A stretch of DNA of 64,000 nt, taken from the NCBI RefSeq assembly GCF_032854445.1, contig NC_088306.1, positions 25,515,764 through 25,579,763 of the forward strand. Reading direction: 5' to 3'. A program made the position numbers and the translations under genes. The notes below the pieces were generated by a model. That model was not told the DNA's origin. It saw only the letters and a program-made list of their open reading frames with translations, and ran no database searches. Shown piece by piece: positions 11,206 through 37,695 of this stretch (within the stretch, counting starts at the first letter, position 1; each line of letters starts with the position of its first letter). The DNA comes from Liolophura sinensis (taxonomy: Eukaryota; Mollusca; Polyplacophora; Chitonida; Chitonidae).

Positions 11206-12794
11206 ATTTATTTGACACAGAACTGCAGTAAAAATTTGTATAAAGGTGTTTTCTGTTGAATCACAATCTGCCACATAAATATAATTCTAGTATTGTATAG
11301 TATTATATATTTATTTTTATTTATTTGATTGGTGTTTTACGCCGTACTCAAGAATATGTCACTCACACGACGGCGGCCAGCATTAGGGTGGGAAGAAACT
11401 GGGCATGGCCTGGGGGAAACTCACGACCATCCGCAGGTCGCTGAGAGAACTCCCACCTATAGTATTATATAAGCGTGACACCTATTATGTAGGTCTATAT
11501 CATTATAGGCCTATATGATTATTCAAAGACATGGCAATGTTCATCACTATATCATCTTTTGACAAAAAATAACCACAATTTTCTAAATAAAGTTGCTAAA
11601 CTTTGTAAAAAAAAAATCAACCTAGATATGTTCTATCTTCAAACAATGGATTTACTCGGGCTATTCTTTGTTAGATCAGCTGCAAAACATTTGGATGACT
11701 TTCAATTCCAAATAACATACGTAATAATGATTTCCAAACACGCAATGTAGCATAAAATTAGTAACCTTAATTAGCGAAACAAAAACACGTTATATCGCTT
11801 TACCACAAGGCGTGATGAAAACGTGAATTGTTTGGGAGCGAAAAGCCAGTCATAACACTTTCGGGCCTATCTTAAAGGCGATCTCAGCAACGAATGTAGC
11901 ACGTCTGGGTTTCCGTACTTTGAGGCAGGCGCGCTGCGCCCCCAAGCGAACAACAATATTACACCAGTTGTGACGGGACTGCACAGCGTACTCGATCTAC
12001 AGAGTTTCTCAAAAGAATGAGTCGTACTTAGGCCTGGTTCCAAGGAAATATACTAGTGGCACATGCAAGCAAGATTAGTGGACAACTACCGCCTTACCTT
12101 ATCCCGAGTAAACTTAGCGTGAAGTAACTTAGCGTGTCCTCACCTTGCTACATAAAGATGCAGTGACCTCGATAACGGCCATGCATATATGGAAGCTCAA
12201 GGGAACCACGTTGCAATGCACGCACATTTCGATGTGATATCGATCGTTGTTAACTGATGCGGGGTTAGCCCTATCTCAGTGACTAAATGTATTCTTATTT
12301 AGTGTGTCATTTAGAATCATTACAACCATCAAAAGTCGTGGGCTGTAAAACTTTCAAGTCGGGATACAGATTAATCTTGCATGTTTAAACGTTACGTGAA
12401 AAGGTGATATAAAATAAAGAGTAAGGTTTAAAGGAAAATGGAGAAATGTATGCCAAAAAAGTTGAGGAAACAATTTTCATTTTTTGAGGCATGTGTTTAA
12501 TAATAACCCCCGAGAAGTTTTGATTCCACAGCTTGCTGCTTCAAATCAGGAGTTTGTCAGGTATACCTTGCGAAGGACGGTAGTTGACCATCCATAACAT
12601 TTAAAGCTCTAAAATTATTATAGCGTAGACTATGTGTATCAAAAACAGGCCCATTTTGCTGTGGAAATGTTGGCGCCTGTTCAGTCAAATCAAACCTCCT
12701 TGAAAGAAAACATATTGTAAAAAAAAACGTAACGCAAAAAAGACAGACGACTCTGATTTAATTCCCATTTAATTAAAACAGCTCTTGTCGAACT
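11206..12794. other. Intergenic stretch between dehydrogenase and LRR genes
   Basis: Contains a minus-oriented SINE family A fragment at about 11310-11455 (GGTGTTTTACGCCGTACTCAAG to ACCATCCGCAGGTCGCTGAG). The remainder is AT-rich sequence with no recognisable coding potential. It should include the dehydrogenase promoter/5' UTR on the left side and the LRR gene 3' UTR on the right, both on the minus strand. No core promoter could be assigned. Confidence 0.6.
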
Positions 12795-15122
12795 TCATCC
12801 AATGACAGTAGAATACCGACACTTGAAATCGTCAGGTGTAAGATCGACAAATCGTTGTCCTGCGAGATTTTTTGGCGAAGCACACGTCACTTCCGGACTG
12901 TCTTCAAACAACGACCCCTTGGAGTCCATCATTTCCTTCAGCCAGCGAAGAGTGCAGTCGCAGTTCCATGGGTTATCTCCCCTAAGCAGAACATGAAAAT
13001 TATTACCTCAAGTTATACTTTTCCCGACACTTAGTTATTACGTACGTCTGTCAGCAACTTTTTTATGCATGCAGAGACTGACCGGCCTTGAACTACATCC
13101 GGATTCCGATTTGGTTCCACGCACTTTTTAAAGGATTCTGCGCTCTATCGAGAGACGTGACACAAATGCAGAGTATTTTCCCTTAGTTTGTAGTTCTGAA
13201 AATTTGCACATGGACCTGTGGCGGAGATTACCGCTCTAGGCGTAAACCACGTGGTATATATGAAAGTATGCAGTACCATGACAGGTTAGCAAATTTTTTT
13301 CGCCACAAGCTTTTACAAACATAAAAAGCAGCCCTTTTGTCACTTTATCAAAATACGTCTAGCTCTTACTAGCATAAATCTCAAAGTTCATTTGGATTTT
13401 TGCTTCCTCGATTCAAGAAAATCCGTGATATTTCAGAATGAAAGGCTTCCGCTTACCGAGAGGAATAATGGTTTTTGTCGATATTTTCAGAGTTAATGAG
13501 ATCGCAGGTTCAAATCCAGCTGTACATGGGAAGGTCTGCCAGCAACCTGCGGATGGTCGTAGGTTTCCCCCGGGCTGTGCCCGGTTTCCATTTTCGAAAA
13601 CAGTTGATTTGTCAGGTACCTGGCTTTCTATGAACTTTGTCAGGCTTGCTTCATCCATAAACTGGTGCGAATTAGGAAAAAATAAAAAACGGAACTGAAC
13701 ACCAGTCAGTTAAATAAACCTATAAACTAAATGATAACCGCAGACATGAGGTAGGCTACTCTAGGGCCCATCCTGTGTTATAAAGTGTTCCTAATTCTGT
13801 AGTCAAACTCGAGCAAATCATCTACCGGTTACATACAAGTCTATTATCAGTCAAATGCACGGAGATACTTACAGTCGAACACTCTGAAGATTTGGTAACT
13901 TTGACAAGGTTCCGTTTATCAGAAAATGCAGGAGATTCGAGTTAAAATACACCGCCTCCAGACTCGGCAAGTCCATAAATGTTGGAGGGGTGATGTTCCA
14001 CAGGCGAAGGCTGCTTATATCCAACACGGCTAAGTTTGGAAGACCCGCGTAGCTAAACGTGTTGTCACCCATAAGCACAAAGCGTTGAGGTTCTTGAACA
14101 ATGACGTCAGACAAGAGAACTTCTCGGAGCGAGGTCAAGCCGTCGAACGCCCCCTGCATGATGTAACTCAAAGGATTGTAGCGGATTCTGATGGACTGGA
14201 TGCTGGACAAACCAGAAAATGCTTTTGTCGGTATCTGCGTGATCCCAGAGTTATCCAGTATCAGGGTAACAAGGTTTTCCATTCCGCTGAACGCATATTT
14301 TTCCAAAACCAAAGATTTTGAGCCGACTGAACAGCAGTTACTCAAATCTAAGGAATCGACTTTTTTCAAATCTTCAAAAGCGTAGGAACTTATCCGACAT
14401 GTGTTGATTTTAAAGGATTCCACGCCAGAAAGGCCCAGGAACGCTCTCTTGCCGACAGTTTGGCTGCTTATCCTCAGCAATTTCAAGTTCGGTAAATTCG
14501 GAAAAGTTCCTGAGACGAGCGTTCCTACTGGACAACCCACAAGGTCCAAAGAACGTAACGTTATAGGTAATTGGCTGAGAAGATTTGTATCCAGGCTGGA
14601 CAAAGGGTTGTTCGAAATGTTTAATATTGTTAGATATGACCCTGCCAACGGTGATGAATCAAAACGTTGCAGATTGCCTCTCGATATCTCTAGTTGTTTC
14701 ACAGTTCCCGCCAAGGTTGGAAGCGATGTCAGACCAGTCTCCCTAAAGATTAGATTTTGTAATCTCCCTTCCTTCCCAAATGTACCTGACAGTTTCTCGA
14801 GAGGTGCTGTCACAAAGCCTAGCGTCTGCAGATTTGGCAGGTACCCCAAATCGTCTGCGTCGAGTCCCTTTAACACACCGGACTGTATAACTATGCATGT
14901 CGTGCTCAGAGGAAACCTCCTTGGGAAAGATGTGAATGTGGCGCCTTTACAATAGACCCAAGAACCCTGAAGAAAACAGTTTTTAGGTACACTTTCTATT
15001 GGCCCGTGTGTCCCGTTCATAATACGATTAATCCCAGATCCACATATACTGGATGTGATGTCTCCATCTGCCGATGAAAATCCGAAGCTAACTCCCAGGG
15101 CTATCACCATGAACGTGTACAT
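12795..15122 (-). CDS. Secreted leucine-rich-repeat protein with LRRCT cap, 2 exons
   Basis: Exons 15122-13873 and 12981-12795 join in frame (CT|G) across a GT/AG intron to give 478 residues. Residues 1-18 are a hydrophobic signal peptide (MYTFMVIALGVSFGFSSA). A Cys-containing N-terminal segment (C27, C49, C58, C75) may act as an N-cap. About ten LRRs follow, with LxxLxIxxN-type strands, for example LTILNISNNPLSSLD and LPNLAVLDISSLRL. The second exon encodes a complete LRRCT module: NPWNCDCTLRWL (C424, C426), then C450 and C471, a typical four-cysteine cap. The chain then stops seven residues later with no transmembrane helix or GPI-like tail, so it is probably extracellular. The ATG lies immediately after a strong polypyrimidine-AG acceptor, implying an upstream non-coding exon. 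Ligand-binding or adhesion roles are typical of such proteins, but no orthologue can be named. Confidence 0.88.
13497..13595 (+). repeat. SINE family A fragment in LRR gene intron
   Basis: Plus orientation: B-box-like GCAGGTTCAAATCC, then GGGAAGGTCTGCCAGCAACCTGCGGATGGTCG and a core GGGCTGTGCCCGGTTTCC. Truncated at both ends. It lies in the single intron of the LRR gene. Confidence 0.85.
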
Positions 15123-15469
15123 CTGAAAAAAACCTCAACAAAATAAGCCTTTCAAGTGTTTTGTATATCACGGAAACATTGTTCTTATATTACGAGTCCA
15201 ATGACAGGAGGTGTAATTAAATGAGTTAATGCCAGGCATTCAAGCTTGATGATAAGTGTATATTTAAAGGTTGGCAATGGCTGAACAAACATATACTGTC
15301 TTTCAACAGTTGTACTCATGTATCCTGTATACGCCGTGTGGTGGTGCGTGACCTACATAAACTGCATTACAAATACTAAGGAATAGATAGTAAAACTACA
15401 AAAGCTATGACACTGTGATAATGAAATAAGGCTTCTTGTCAATGAGTTGGGTTAGGGTTTTATCATGGG

Positions 15470-15760
15470 CCCACGCAGGTAGCCCTGCAGGACACCTATT
15501 GCGTTCGTTCGGATTATTATTATTCCACCGATTTTGTGAGCAACATACAGCCTAGGCCGTTGGATCGATTGACTTGAAATTTTGCCGTAAAAAGCCCCAA
15601 TACCTGAAGTTGTGCACTACGGAGCCCGATTTTTTCATGTCACGTGATTTGGCGGCCATATTGGATTTTATATGAAACCGTTTAATCATCTTCTTCTCAA
15701 GAACCAGTTAATGGATTGTTCTGAAATTTAATTTAGTTTTAAATTTAGTTACGTAATTTC
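15470..15760. repeat. Candidate dispersed repeat (uncharacterised)
   Basis: A compact segment from CACGCAGGTAGCCCTGCAGG through TATTATTATTCCACCGATTTTG to GATTTGGCGGCCATATTGG and ATCTTCTTCTCAAGAACCAG. Its texture differs from the flanks and resembles repeat consensus text seen in other marine invertebrates. Only one copy is visible here, so this is a weak call. Confidence 0.35.
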
Positions 15761-16494
15761 AATGACGTGTAACTAGGAAACTATGGTAGCTAGACATGTG
15801 TAACTTGCTCCAAATTGTAGCCCAAGACATGCTCTTTTCGTACCATGCCACCGGATTTGAGCTACGAATAACAGTTTTCTTGCTAGAAGCGTTTAAATGA
15901 CACCACCGTTTTGTTTTTGTTTTGTTTTTTGTTTTCTGTTGTATTTTTTGTTGTTTTTTTCTTCTTCATAAATACATGTTTATCTAATTGCTTTACATGT
16001 TTATCTAATTGCTTTAACATTGAGTTAGATGGCGTATGGACAGATATACAATCTATTGGCTTGCCCGTTTCTGTTGCACTGTCAGTGACTTCCCAAAGGC
16101 GTTGTGCGTTTAGATATAGTTGTCTCATGTTTGACAGTGTACAGTGATAACTACGAGAGCGATAAACGTGGACCCTGGTCGAAACTGCTTCGCAGTTGTA
16201 GTTCTAACTATACATGTAAATGCTTAAAAAATAGCAAATTAGACACCACCACCCCTCCTCCTTAGTCCCATGAGTGACAGCATTCTTTCAGGTGATTGTA
16301 CTCCAAAACATACAGCAGAACAGAGTTAATAGTCGACAGTCGCAACATCGTGCCATGATGATGGAGCAACATGCGATGACGAGATGGAACAATGGTCGAT
16401 GGAGACAGTGACGCAATTGGACAATTAGGGGATTGTGGGAGAGAACGCTTCGTATGATCTGGTCGATCATCCTTCTTTTTGGTCGTCATATCAA

Positions 16495-16550
16495 AACGCC
16501 ACCATACAAAACGCCACCATACAAAACGCCACCATACAAAACGCTTTTGT
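16495..16550. repeat. 15-bp tandem repeat, 3-4 copies
   Basis: CAAAACGCCACCATA is repeated without change three times, followed by a partial copy. Confidence 0.9.
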
Positions 16551-16904
16551 GTCAGTTTCTTGCCCTGTCAGATTTTTACTTATCAGTTTTGGGAATTTCG
16601 CATATGTATACATTTGAAGGTATAGCATTGTACCTGTATAGGCTACGTCTTAATAGGCCTATGTATTGTGACAACTCGACACCCGTTACAGAATCTGCGC
16701 AAATATTTCGGACATATATCGTGGAAAGAATGGAACAGAGGAAACCAAACGTTGCAATTAAACCACGGTTAGGACAACAGTGTGATAATGGGGTACGTTT
16801 ATGGTGCAATGGGGAGTCTGTCCAAGTCCGATTGATATACATAAGCAACTGTGCATCTACAGAAATCCCAATTATAATAAAGATTCATGTAGAGTGACGA
16901 TACA

Positions 16905-17075
16905 ATCTAGGACAGGACAGCCGTACGTGGCAAGGCCTGTCAGCAATCTTCAGATCGTCGTGGCTTTCCCCTCGGGCTCTGTTCGGTTCCCTCCAACCAC
17001 AATCTGGCCGCCGTCGTATAAGTGAAATATCCTTGAGCACGGCGTACAACTCCAATCACATACATAAATAAATAA
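16905..17075 (+). repeat. SINE family A, partial
   Basis: Plus orientation from CCGTACGTGGCAAGGCCTGTCAGCAA through CGGGCTCTGTTCGGTTCCC to the tail ACATAAATAAATAAAT. The tRNA-like head is absent. Confidence 0.88.
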
Positions 17076-17479
17076 ATCTAAGACAGATATTTTGTGAATG
17101 TACATAGTACAGCTACACACACTTTTATCTCACCTTTACGCTCATCAGCACCGCGTACACCAACGGCCAAGCACTAACTGCGTGGGAAAGGTAAGGTCTG
17201 ATAGTCATAAGATGACAGGTGTCAGGACTTGCACAGGTGCAATGAATTAGCGGTGTAGATTTCATCTCAGCTCACAGATCATGGCGTGACAGGAAATGTT
17301 TGCTTAAACACTCATCGATTAGCTTGAAGCACGTGTAGTAAACTAGGCTTCAAACGTTCTTTTCACCACTTACCTCCGCCAAGATTATGTTTGCATGTGC
17401 ACGTTTGTGTCAATTTATCCGTCTGTCAGTGTTTTAAGAAAAAGGCTATGCAGGGATTTGAGTGAAACTTTACGTTCTC

Positions 17480-17605
17480 CAGAATATTTCAATTATACTA
17501 CGGCCGGTCAGCATTATTGCGGGAGGAAATCGCACAGTGCCCGGGGAAAACGATCATCCGCAGATTGCTTGCGGATCTTCCCAAGTAGTGCCCGAGAGGA
17601 AGCCA
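17480..17605 (-). repeat. SINE family A fragment
   Basis: AGAATATTTCAATTATACTACGGCCGG, then GGGAGGAAATCGCACAGTGCCCGGGG and a head-side part GGATCTTCCCAAGTAG. Confidence 0.8.
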
Positions 17606-19407
17606 ACATGAGGTAGACCTGAAGTGCACTATCCCGCTGACCGGATGTTCAAGGACTTAAACCCAATACAGTGAATACTGGAAAATTCCTCGTTCAGTGA
17701 ACATTAATTTGTCTGTTGACTGGTTCAATTGAAATATTGAATTCATCAGGACAAATTTCGACCAAACTGATCGAACTTTTCCTTTTGGGTTTAACCATGC
17801 TTTTCGGTTTATATTTCCAGTGCTTACTTGTCAGCAAAAACGGTGTCCAAACACAACACTGTCAAATGAAGCCATCATGACATGGACACCAGACAGGACA
17901 CCATAACCCAGAGGCCATGCACTTGACACGGGGCCAACATTAATGCTGTCGGTTTATAACTGAACCAGTCATGTGTTCCAAATGATTGTAGAAGGGCGTT
18001 GGTCTTTTACCACCCATACGATCGACTGCCATCCTATAAGTCAAATATTCTTGAGTGCGATGTTATCCCGCAGTCCACCATACACACAAATACTATTACC
18101 GAAGAATCCGCCGGATCAGCCTAATCCATTTTCCCACCAAATCCCTCCAAGTTTTAAGAATATACATGACAATTTTAAGAAGATATGTATATACGATACA
18201 TAATAATTAGTAAGTAACTAAAAAATAAAAATTAGTTAGTAGCTGTTAGGTAATAAACAGCTACTCTACACCCCAATATATGCAGTCTTGGCCTATACAT
18301 CACAAATACTGGTAATTCAACGTAATGTGAAGAGAATGAGTAAACAGACAATACGTAACACGTTGCGAAATTCATGCTTACACAACAACGAATTCCATTC
18401 AAGGATACTGGTCAATACATAGTATTTTCATTATTAAAGCTGTATGTACATTATTTACAAAATCATTCTAGATTTGGAACATTTCAGAACCTCACACTGT
18501 AGTCCTGTATGCAAATGTCAGCAACATCAGTTTGCAAAGCAGGAATATTGCATACGTAATAAAAAAGACATCATCAGCGCATTATGGTTTGTTTGCTTAG
18601 AGTGACACAATAACCCGATTTCAGACACGGTTTGAGGCATGTGTTACGTGTATTTACAGTGATGTAATAGAATACCGAAGATACCAGACAGGACGCGACA
18701 GCGTGTTACATTGCACCGACAGCGGTCAAACCAGTATACTATTGTTATCCGATTCAGATTGCTTTGCCAGAAAACCCACACAAGATGCCGAACCCAGCCA
18801 CAGTATAGTGCGATGAACTACTCACTTAAACACCCATATCAGTGAAGCAATGAATTTCACACATTGCTGGTTTTAAAGAGGCCATACCGAAGATTTGTCG
18901 CAAAAGATTCATTATAACCAAATCAAAATTTCTGCATTTACCAAAAAATAGTTCAAAATTATTGCCATTCACTAAAGATCACACTGCTACCTGTACTGTT
19001 AACAGTGCTAAATTGATTCTTATGTTGAAAAAGTTACAATACAAATTTTATGAGCTTTATTACCGATTTTGATTTTGAAGGTAACATGTGGCTGATATTT
19101 TGTGAAGGTAATTATTTGGACTATTCACAAAAAATGCCCCTAATCGATTTTTTAAGTCTCCGGTACTAGCCTCTTTTGCCCGGACTCAGGATTGAGCCTG
19201 GATCTCAACTTATTGGAACACCACTACCAGCCATTCATAATGTTATCTTACACTATACTGAAATGAAAAGTAAACATGAATAAATGAAGAGAATAAATTG
19301 GGTGAACCAAACAACATGCATGCTTTCTAAAATGAAACTATGAAATCCGTCACGACCATTACTTTAATTTTTCATCATGTTTACCTTCTTGATAACCCTA
19401 ATTGCTC

Positions 19408-19670
19408 AGTTTGCTCAGTTGGTTAGCGCAGTAGCACAGGCTTATGACCCAGGAGCCTCTCGCCAATCCGGTCGCTGTGAGTTCAAGTCCAGTTCATGCT
19501 GGCTTCCCCTCCAGCCATACGTGGGAAGGTCTGCCAGCAACCTGCGGATTGTCCTCGGTTTCCCACGGGCTGTGCCCGGTTTTCTCCCACCAATGCTGGC
19601 CGCCATGGTGCAAGTGAAAATATTCTTGAGTACAGCGTAAAACACCAGGCAAATAGTTAAATAAATAACC
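19408..19670 (+). repeat. SINE family A, full-length reference copy
   Basis: A complete element of about 260 bp. The 5' tRNA-like head has an A-box TTGCTCAGTTGGTTAGCGC and a B-box GAGTTCAAGTCC. The body follows: TACGTGGGAAGGTCTGCCAGCAACCTGCGG, the GGGCTGTGCCCGG hairpin and CTTGAGTACAGCGTAAAACACCAG. The tail is CAAATAGTTAAATAAATAA. This copy fixes the orientation used for all family A calls. The family is a typical RNA polymerase III-transcribed, LINE-mobilised SINE. Its named family cannot be assigned without a database. Confidence 0.93.
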
Positions 19671-20727
19671 CTCATTAACTTCCTAGATCACAAGGCCAAA
19701 GTCATGTGACACTTACATGTAGGTCTGATTTAGTCTTAACTTGCAGCATTATTCCTTAACTTTGATTTGAAGGCCATTGTTCAGTTTTATCATGACAGTG
19801 TCAGACAGCTCTTAGTATTAAAATCATAAAACTTCTCAAGGCAAGTCACAATTTTATCACTAAAAAGTGTATTGAAGTCAACACTAAATCTGACATCTTA
19901 AGTCTAAGGCAGCTTTGTGATGCTGGGGGCAGCCTGCGATACAAAACAGCACATCTGAATAGGTGGTGTACATTTGGTTGAATTGCCTGTGTTCATACCA
20001 ATAATATGTTGACCACCAGGACGCTCTTATACAATATCATGAACATTCACAGGACATTCACAATAAGAGCAGAACATTCATAAACAAATAACAGAGGACA
20101 TTATTACCTTATGAATAATAAATAATACTCCGCCCTCTCAAGACACCCCACTGCACATAAATACTCTGCCCCCTCAAGGCACCCCACTGCACAAGAAAAC
20201 CCATTGGCATGGAAACGAGCTGGTTGAGTTTTCACATTATTTTGACTTTTATTATGTGTATAAAAAAATTTTTTTTTTTTTTATTTAACATTTTAATCAG
20301 GAAAGAAATTCCTACCTGGTTATATAATACAATGACAGCTGACGTTTGGAGTCAATATTTCAACCCATGAAAGTGTTAGGAGAACAACTTTGGATTGATA
20401 TTCCCTTTAACAACTTAGGACACACAGGCAGATAGTTTGAGGAACAATACCGTTCTCCACCTCCTCCAGTAAATGACAAGAGTCAGCCGATAACAGATAT
20501 TTCAACCAGTTGTCTTTGAAACTGCACAAAACGACACCAATTTCGTTGTTTTGCTTCACCAGTATGATCTGACAGGACAATCATTACATGATCGTTCTTC
20601 TCCTAATTTCTCACGACCATACAAATGGAGACCACCGCCCCTTCCACACACACAGAGAAGTTTCTCCTTGATCTCAGATCTATTGTCTCATATCATCAAA
20701 TTTATACACATCTTACAAAGCTGTTCA

Positions 20728-35136
<14,409 letters not shown>

Positions 35137-37039
35137 TTTAAGGTAAAAATAAAATTAGTTCTTTTTCTGAAAACTATATTTTAGAACTAATTTATCGAGA
35201 TCAAGTTGGCTTGATGAAGACTTGTACAACCACCTTCCATTTTCTGCAAATAAAAAATCAAGCAAAAATTTATCAAATCATGGCCACAAATGAAATCTAA
35301 CAAGGACTTAGAGTAGATAGACTTCAGACATATAAGAGTCAATCACTTTTACCTCTTAAACAAACTGGTGAGTGTTTGCGCTCTTGCTCTACATGTTCTC
35401 GTGACAACCAATCTACACAGCTATATTCTAGGCTACTCTCAAGCAACATTTCGAAGGCTAAGGTCTTAATTCACTGTCTTCAATGATCACCCCACAAATC
35501 TTACAATTTTCTTAGTGACATCAAATGCCAAAACATGCCAGCAACATGTGGATGGACAACAACGTGAAAAGATAATATGGGGAGGTAGATGGAAATGAAC
35601 CAAACTGAATGACATTCTGAGAACTATAAATGGTAATAACCAGAAATTAGAGTCTTCAACAGACAACACAAAACCTGCGAAGTATATTTAAATTACGAAA
35701 GTTAACAAATCTTAGTTTTGAGACCTGAGTTTGTGCGTGTTGGCCGAGTAATATACCAAATACCCACACTTTCACGTAGTTCAACTGAATCAAACGTTGA
35801 GGTCTATTTTCAACTATTTCTGATATTTACCTGCTTCCACATTTAGTCATTGAACAATAAAATCCAATCCATCCAATTCGAACCAAGTGGATCTTTAAAT
35901 CCAGCCTAAATCCAGCCTAAATTCAACCTAGGACAATTGCACATGTCAATTTCTTGTGTAGATTTTGGAGAAAAGTTCCTTTCAATCCGTTTAAATCCAT
36001 TTCAGATTGCTTCTATGCTGAAATCAGACCAAGTGTTGGCTTTTCTCGCTTCAAAATCAGAGTGTGCACTCATGATGGATAGGGTGAAGGCCACAGGCAG
36101 AAAAGGTGGATAATAAGAGAGCTGCACACGATAGGCATGACCAATCTTTAGAGTTGATTTTGCTAGCTCAACTGACTGGGCTAATTCTTTTTTCTATTCT
36201 ACCTCCATGATGACTGATGAAACTATTGCTAAACTTGTCATCTAAGCATGGATTCATGGTGCTGTCTTTGTTAGGTTGATTTCCATATCTTTTGATGCGC
36301 TGTTCCAAAATTTTGGTACACCCGACTCCCTATGACTGCACAGTGATATTTTGATGAGCAAGAAGGAAATATTTCTGTGGATTTCAACACCATTTTGTCT
36401 CAGGAATGGATTTACACTTGTAGGAGTGGTGATAAAGGTCACATTCTCTTCAATCCATAACATAAATTTACGTGTACTCTTGTTTAGAGAGTATTTACAG
36501 GCCCACTTCCTTCCAGAAAGTGATGAGCTTTACCTGGCAGCGGGCTGGAGATCGGCTATGGTAGTAAATCTATTGTTCTTAGCAGATTTTAAGTCACAAA
36601 TACGTTCCTCAGAGTCCCTACTGGAAACATACTGTTGAACAGGTTGTAATCCTTGTGTTAAGGACAAGTAGCTAAACCTGGACACTAATCCTTGGCCAAA
36701 CAAACGTCAGAGAAATCTCTGATTAGTCTCAAAACAGGATTGATAGTTTCGAGCATCCGAGTTCCTAGCAATGAGCAGGAGGTGAGTATATTACTTAGAT
36801 TACTGTACTTTTTTCCAGGAGGCAGATAAATGGGTAAAATGCTTTTTTTTTTGTGGATTCCTACATATAGAGTAATACATGACACTGAAACTAACACATC
36901 TGAAGGCTAGGCACATTCTGATTACTTTTACACAAAGAATGTCCTACATAAAAACTGTAGTTTTTAGGGCAAAATTCACCTTGTTTTCACCTCCAGAGCA
37001 GCTATGACATCACTGCATAACTATGAAAAGAGACCATTC

Positions 37040-37695
37040 AGGTTGACGTTGATTTTTGTTAAGCAAGAATTAGCTACAACTGACCTGGGAGTTACTCAAA
37101 TAATGTGTGTACCATCGTTGCAAAAGCTACCCGGTTCAAAGCTCAAAGTTCATCCCTGCACCGTTCATTTTAGGCCAGGTATTGCTACAACTGCGCCCCG
37201 TGTGAAGCAGAAACACTGAGGAAGCCCGCCTCCAAATCATGTTTCCCCACAACGTCGCTATACCTTTCTAGGAATGAAATACCTCCCACTCACTCACCTG
37301 AACAGGCCATGTTGTAACTTACACAAATCAATTTCTGTTCACGGTACAGGATGTATGAACTGCAAAAGCGACAAGCTACGCGTCTACTATCACACGGAAT
37401 TTGGCAATTCGTGAATTGTGATGATGACAACATGGTGGCCGGTGACCTGTTCAGGTGAGTGAGTGGGAGGTATTTCGTTTCTACCGAGGTACAGCGGCGA
37501 TTTGTTGAAAATATGATTAGGGGGTGGGCTTCCTCAGTGTTTCTGCTTCAAGCGGAGCTCAGTTGCAGCAACGCCTGGCCTAGATTGTATGGTGCGGGGA
37601 TGAACTTCAAACTTTGAACCAGGTAGAATTTGCAACGATGGTACATACATTAGTCCAGTAACCCTCGGAGCAATTGCGGCTAAGTAAAAATCCGA
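37040..37695. repeat. Large imperfect inverted repeat (fold-back), arms ~250 bp
   Basis: The left arm (about 37040-37315) reads GTACCATCGTTGCAAAAGCTACC..GGCCAGGTATTGCT..AAGCAGAAACACTGAGGAAGCCC..ATACCTCCCACTCACTCACCTGAACAGG. The right arm (about 37430-37695) is its reverse complement with substitutions (CCTGTTCAGGTGAGTGAGTGGGAGGTAT..GGGCTTCCTCAGTGTTTCTGCTT..GCAACGATGGTAC). The spacer is about 115 bp. No protein is encoded. Likely a fold-back/MITE-type element or an inverted duplication. Confidence 0.85.

Larger units (their letters stand above)
15123..20727. other. 5.6-kb intergenic region with SINE copies
   Basis: No coding exons were recognised. Contents are a candidate dispersed repeat at about 15470-15760, a T/G-rich run near 15905-15960, a 15-bp repeat at 16495-16550, SINE family A copies at 16905-17075, 17480-17605 and 19408-19670, and otherwise AT-rich unique sequence. 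Its left part should contain the LRR gene's 5' non-coding exon and promoter. The part near 20.3-20.7 kb probably contains the NKAP 3' UTR: a minus-strand AATAAA followed by an A-rich run lies near 20270-20290. Confidence 0.55.

Noticed and set aside
14401-14955. 184-codon open frame on the plus strand
   Set aside because: It is the antisense of the LRR gene exon, which has clear signal-peptide, LRR and LRRCT features on the minus strand.
16433-16897. 154-codon frame in the intergenic region
   Set aside because: It begins across a 15-bp repeat and shows no domain or family similarity.
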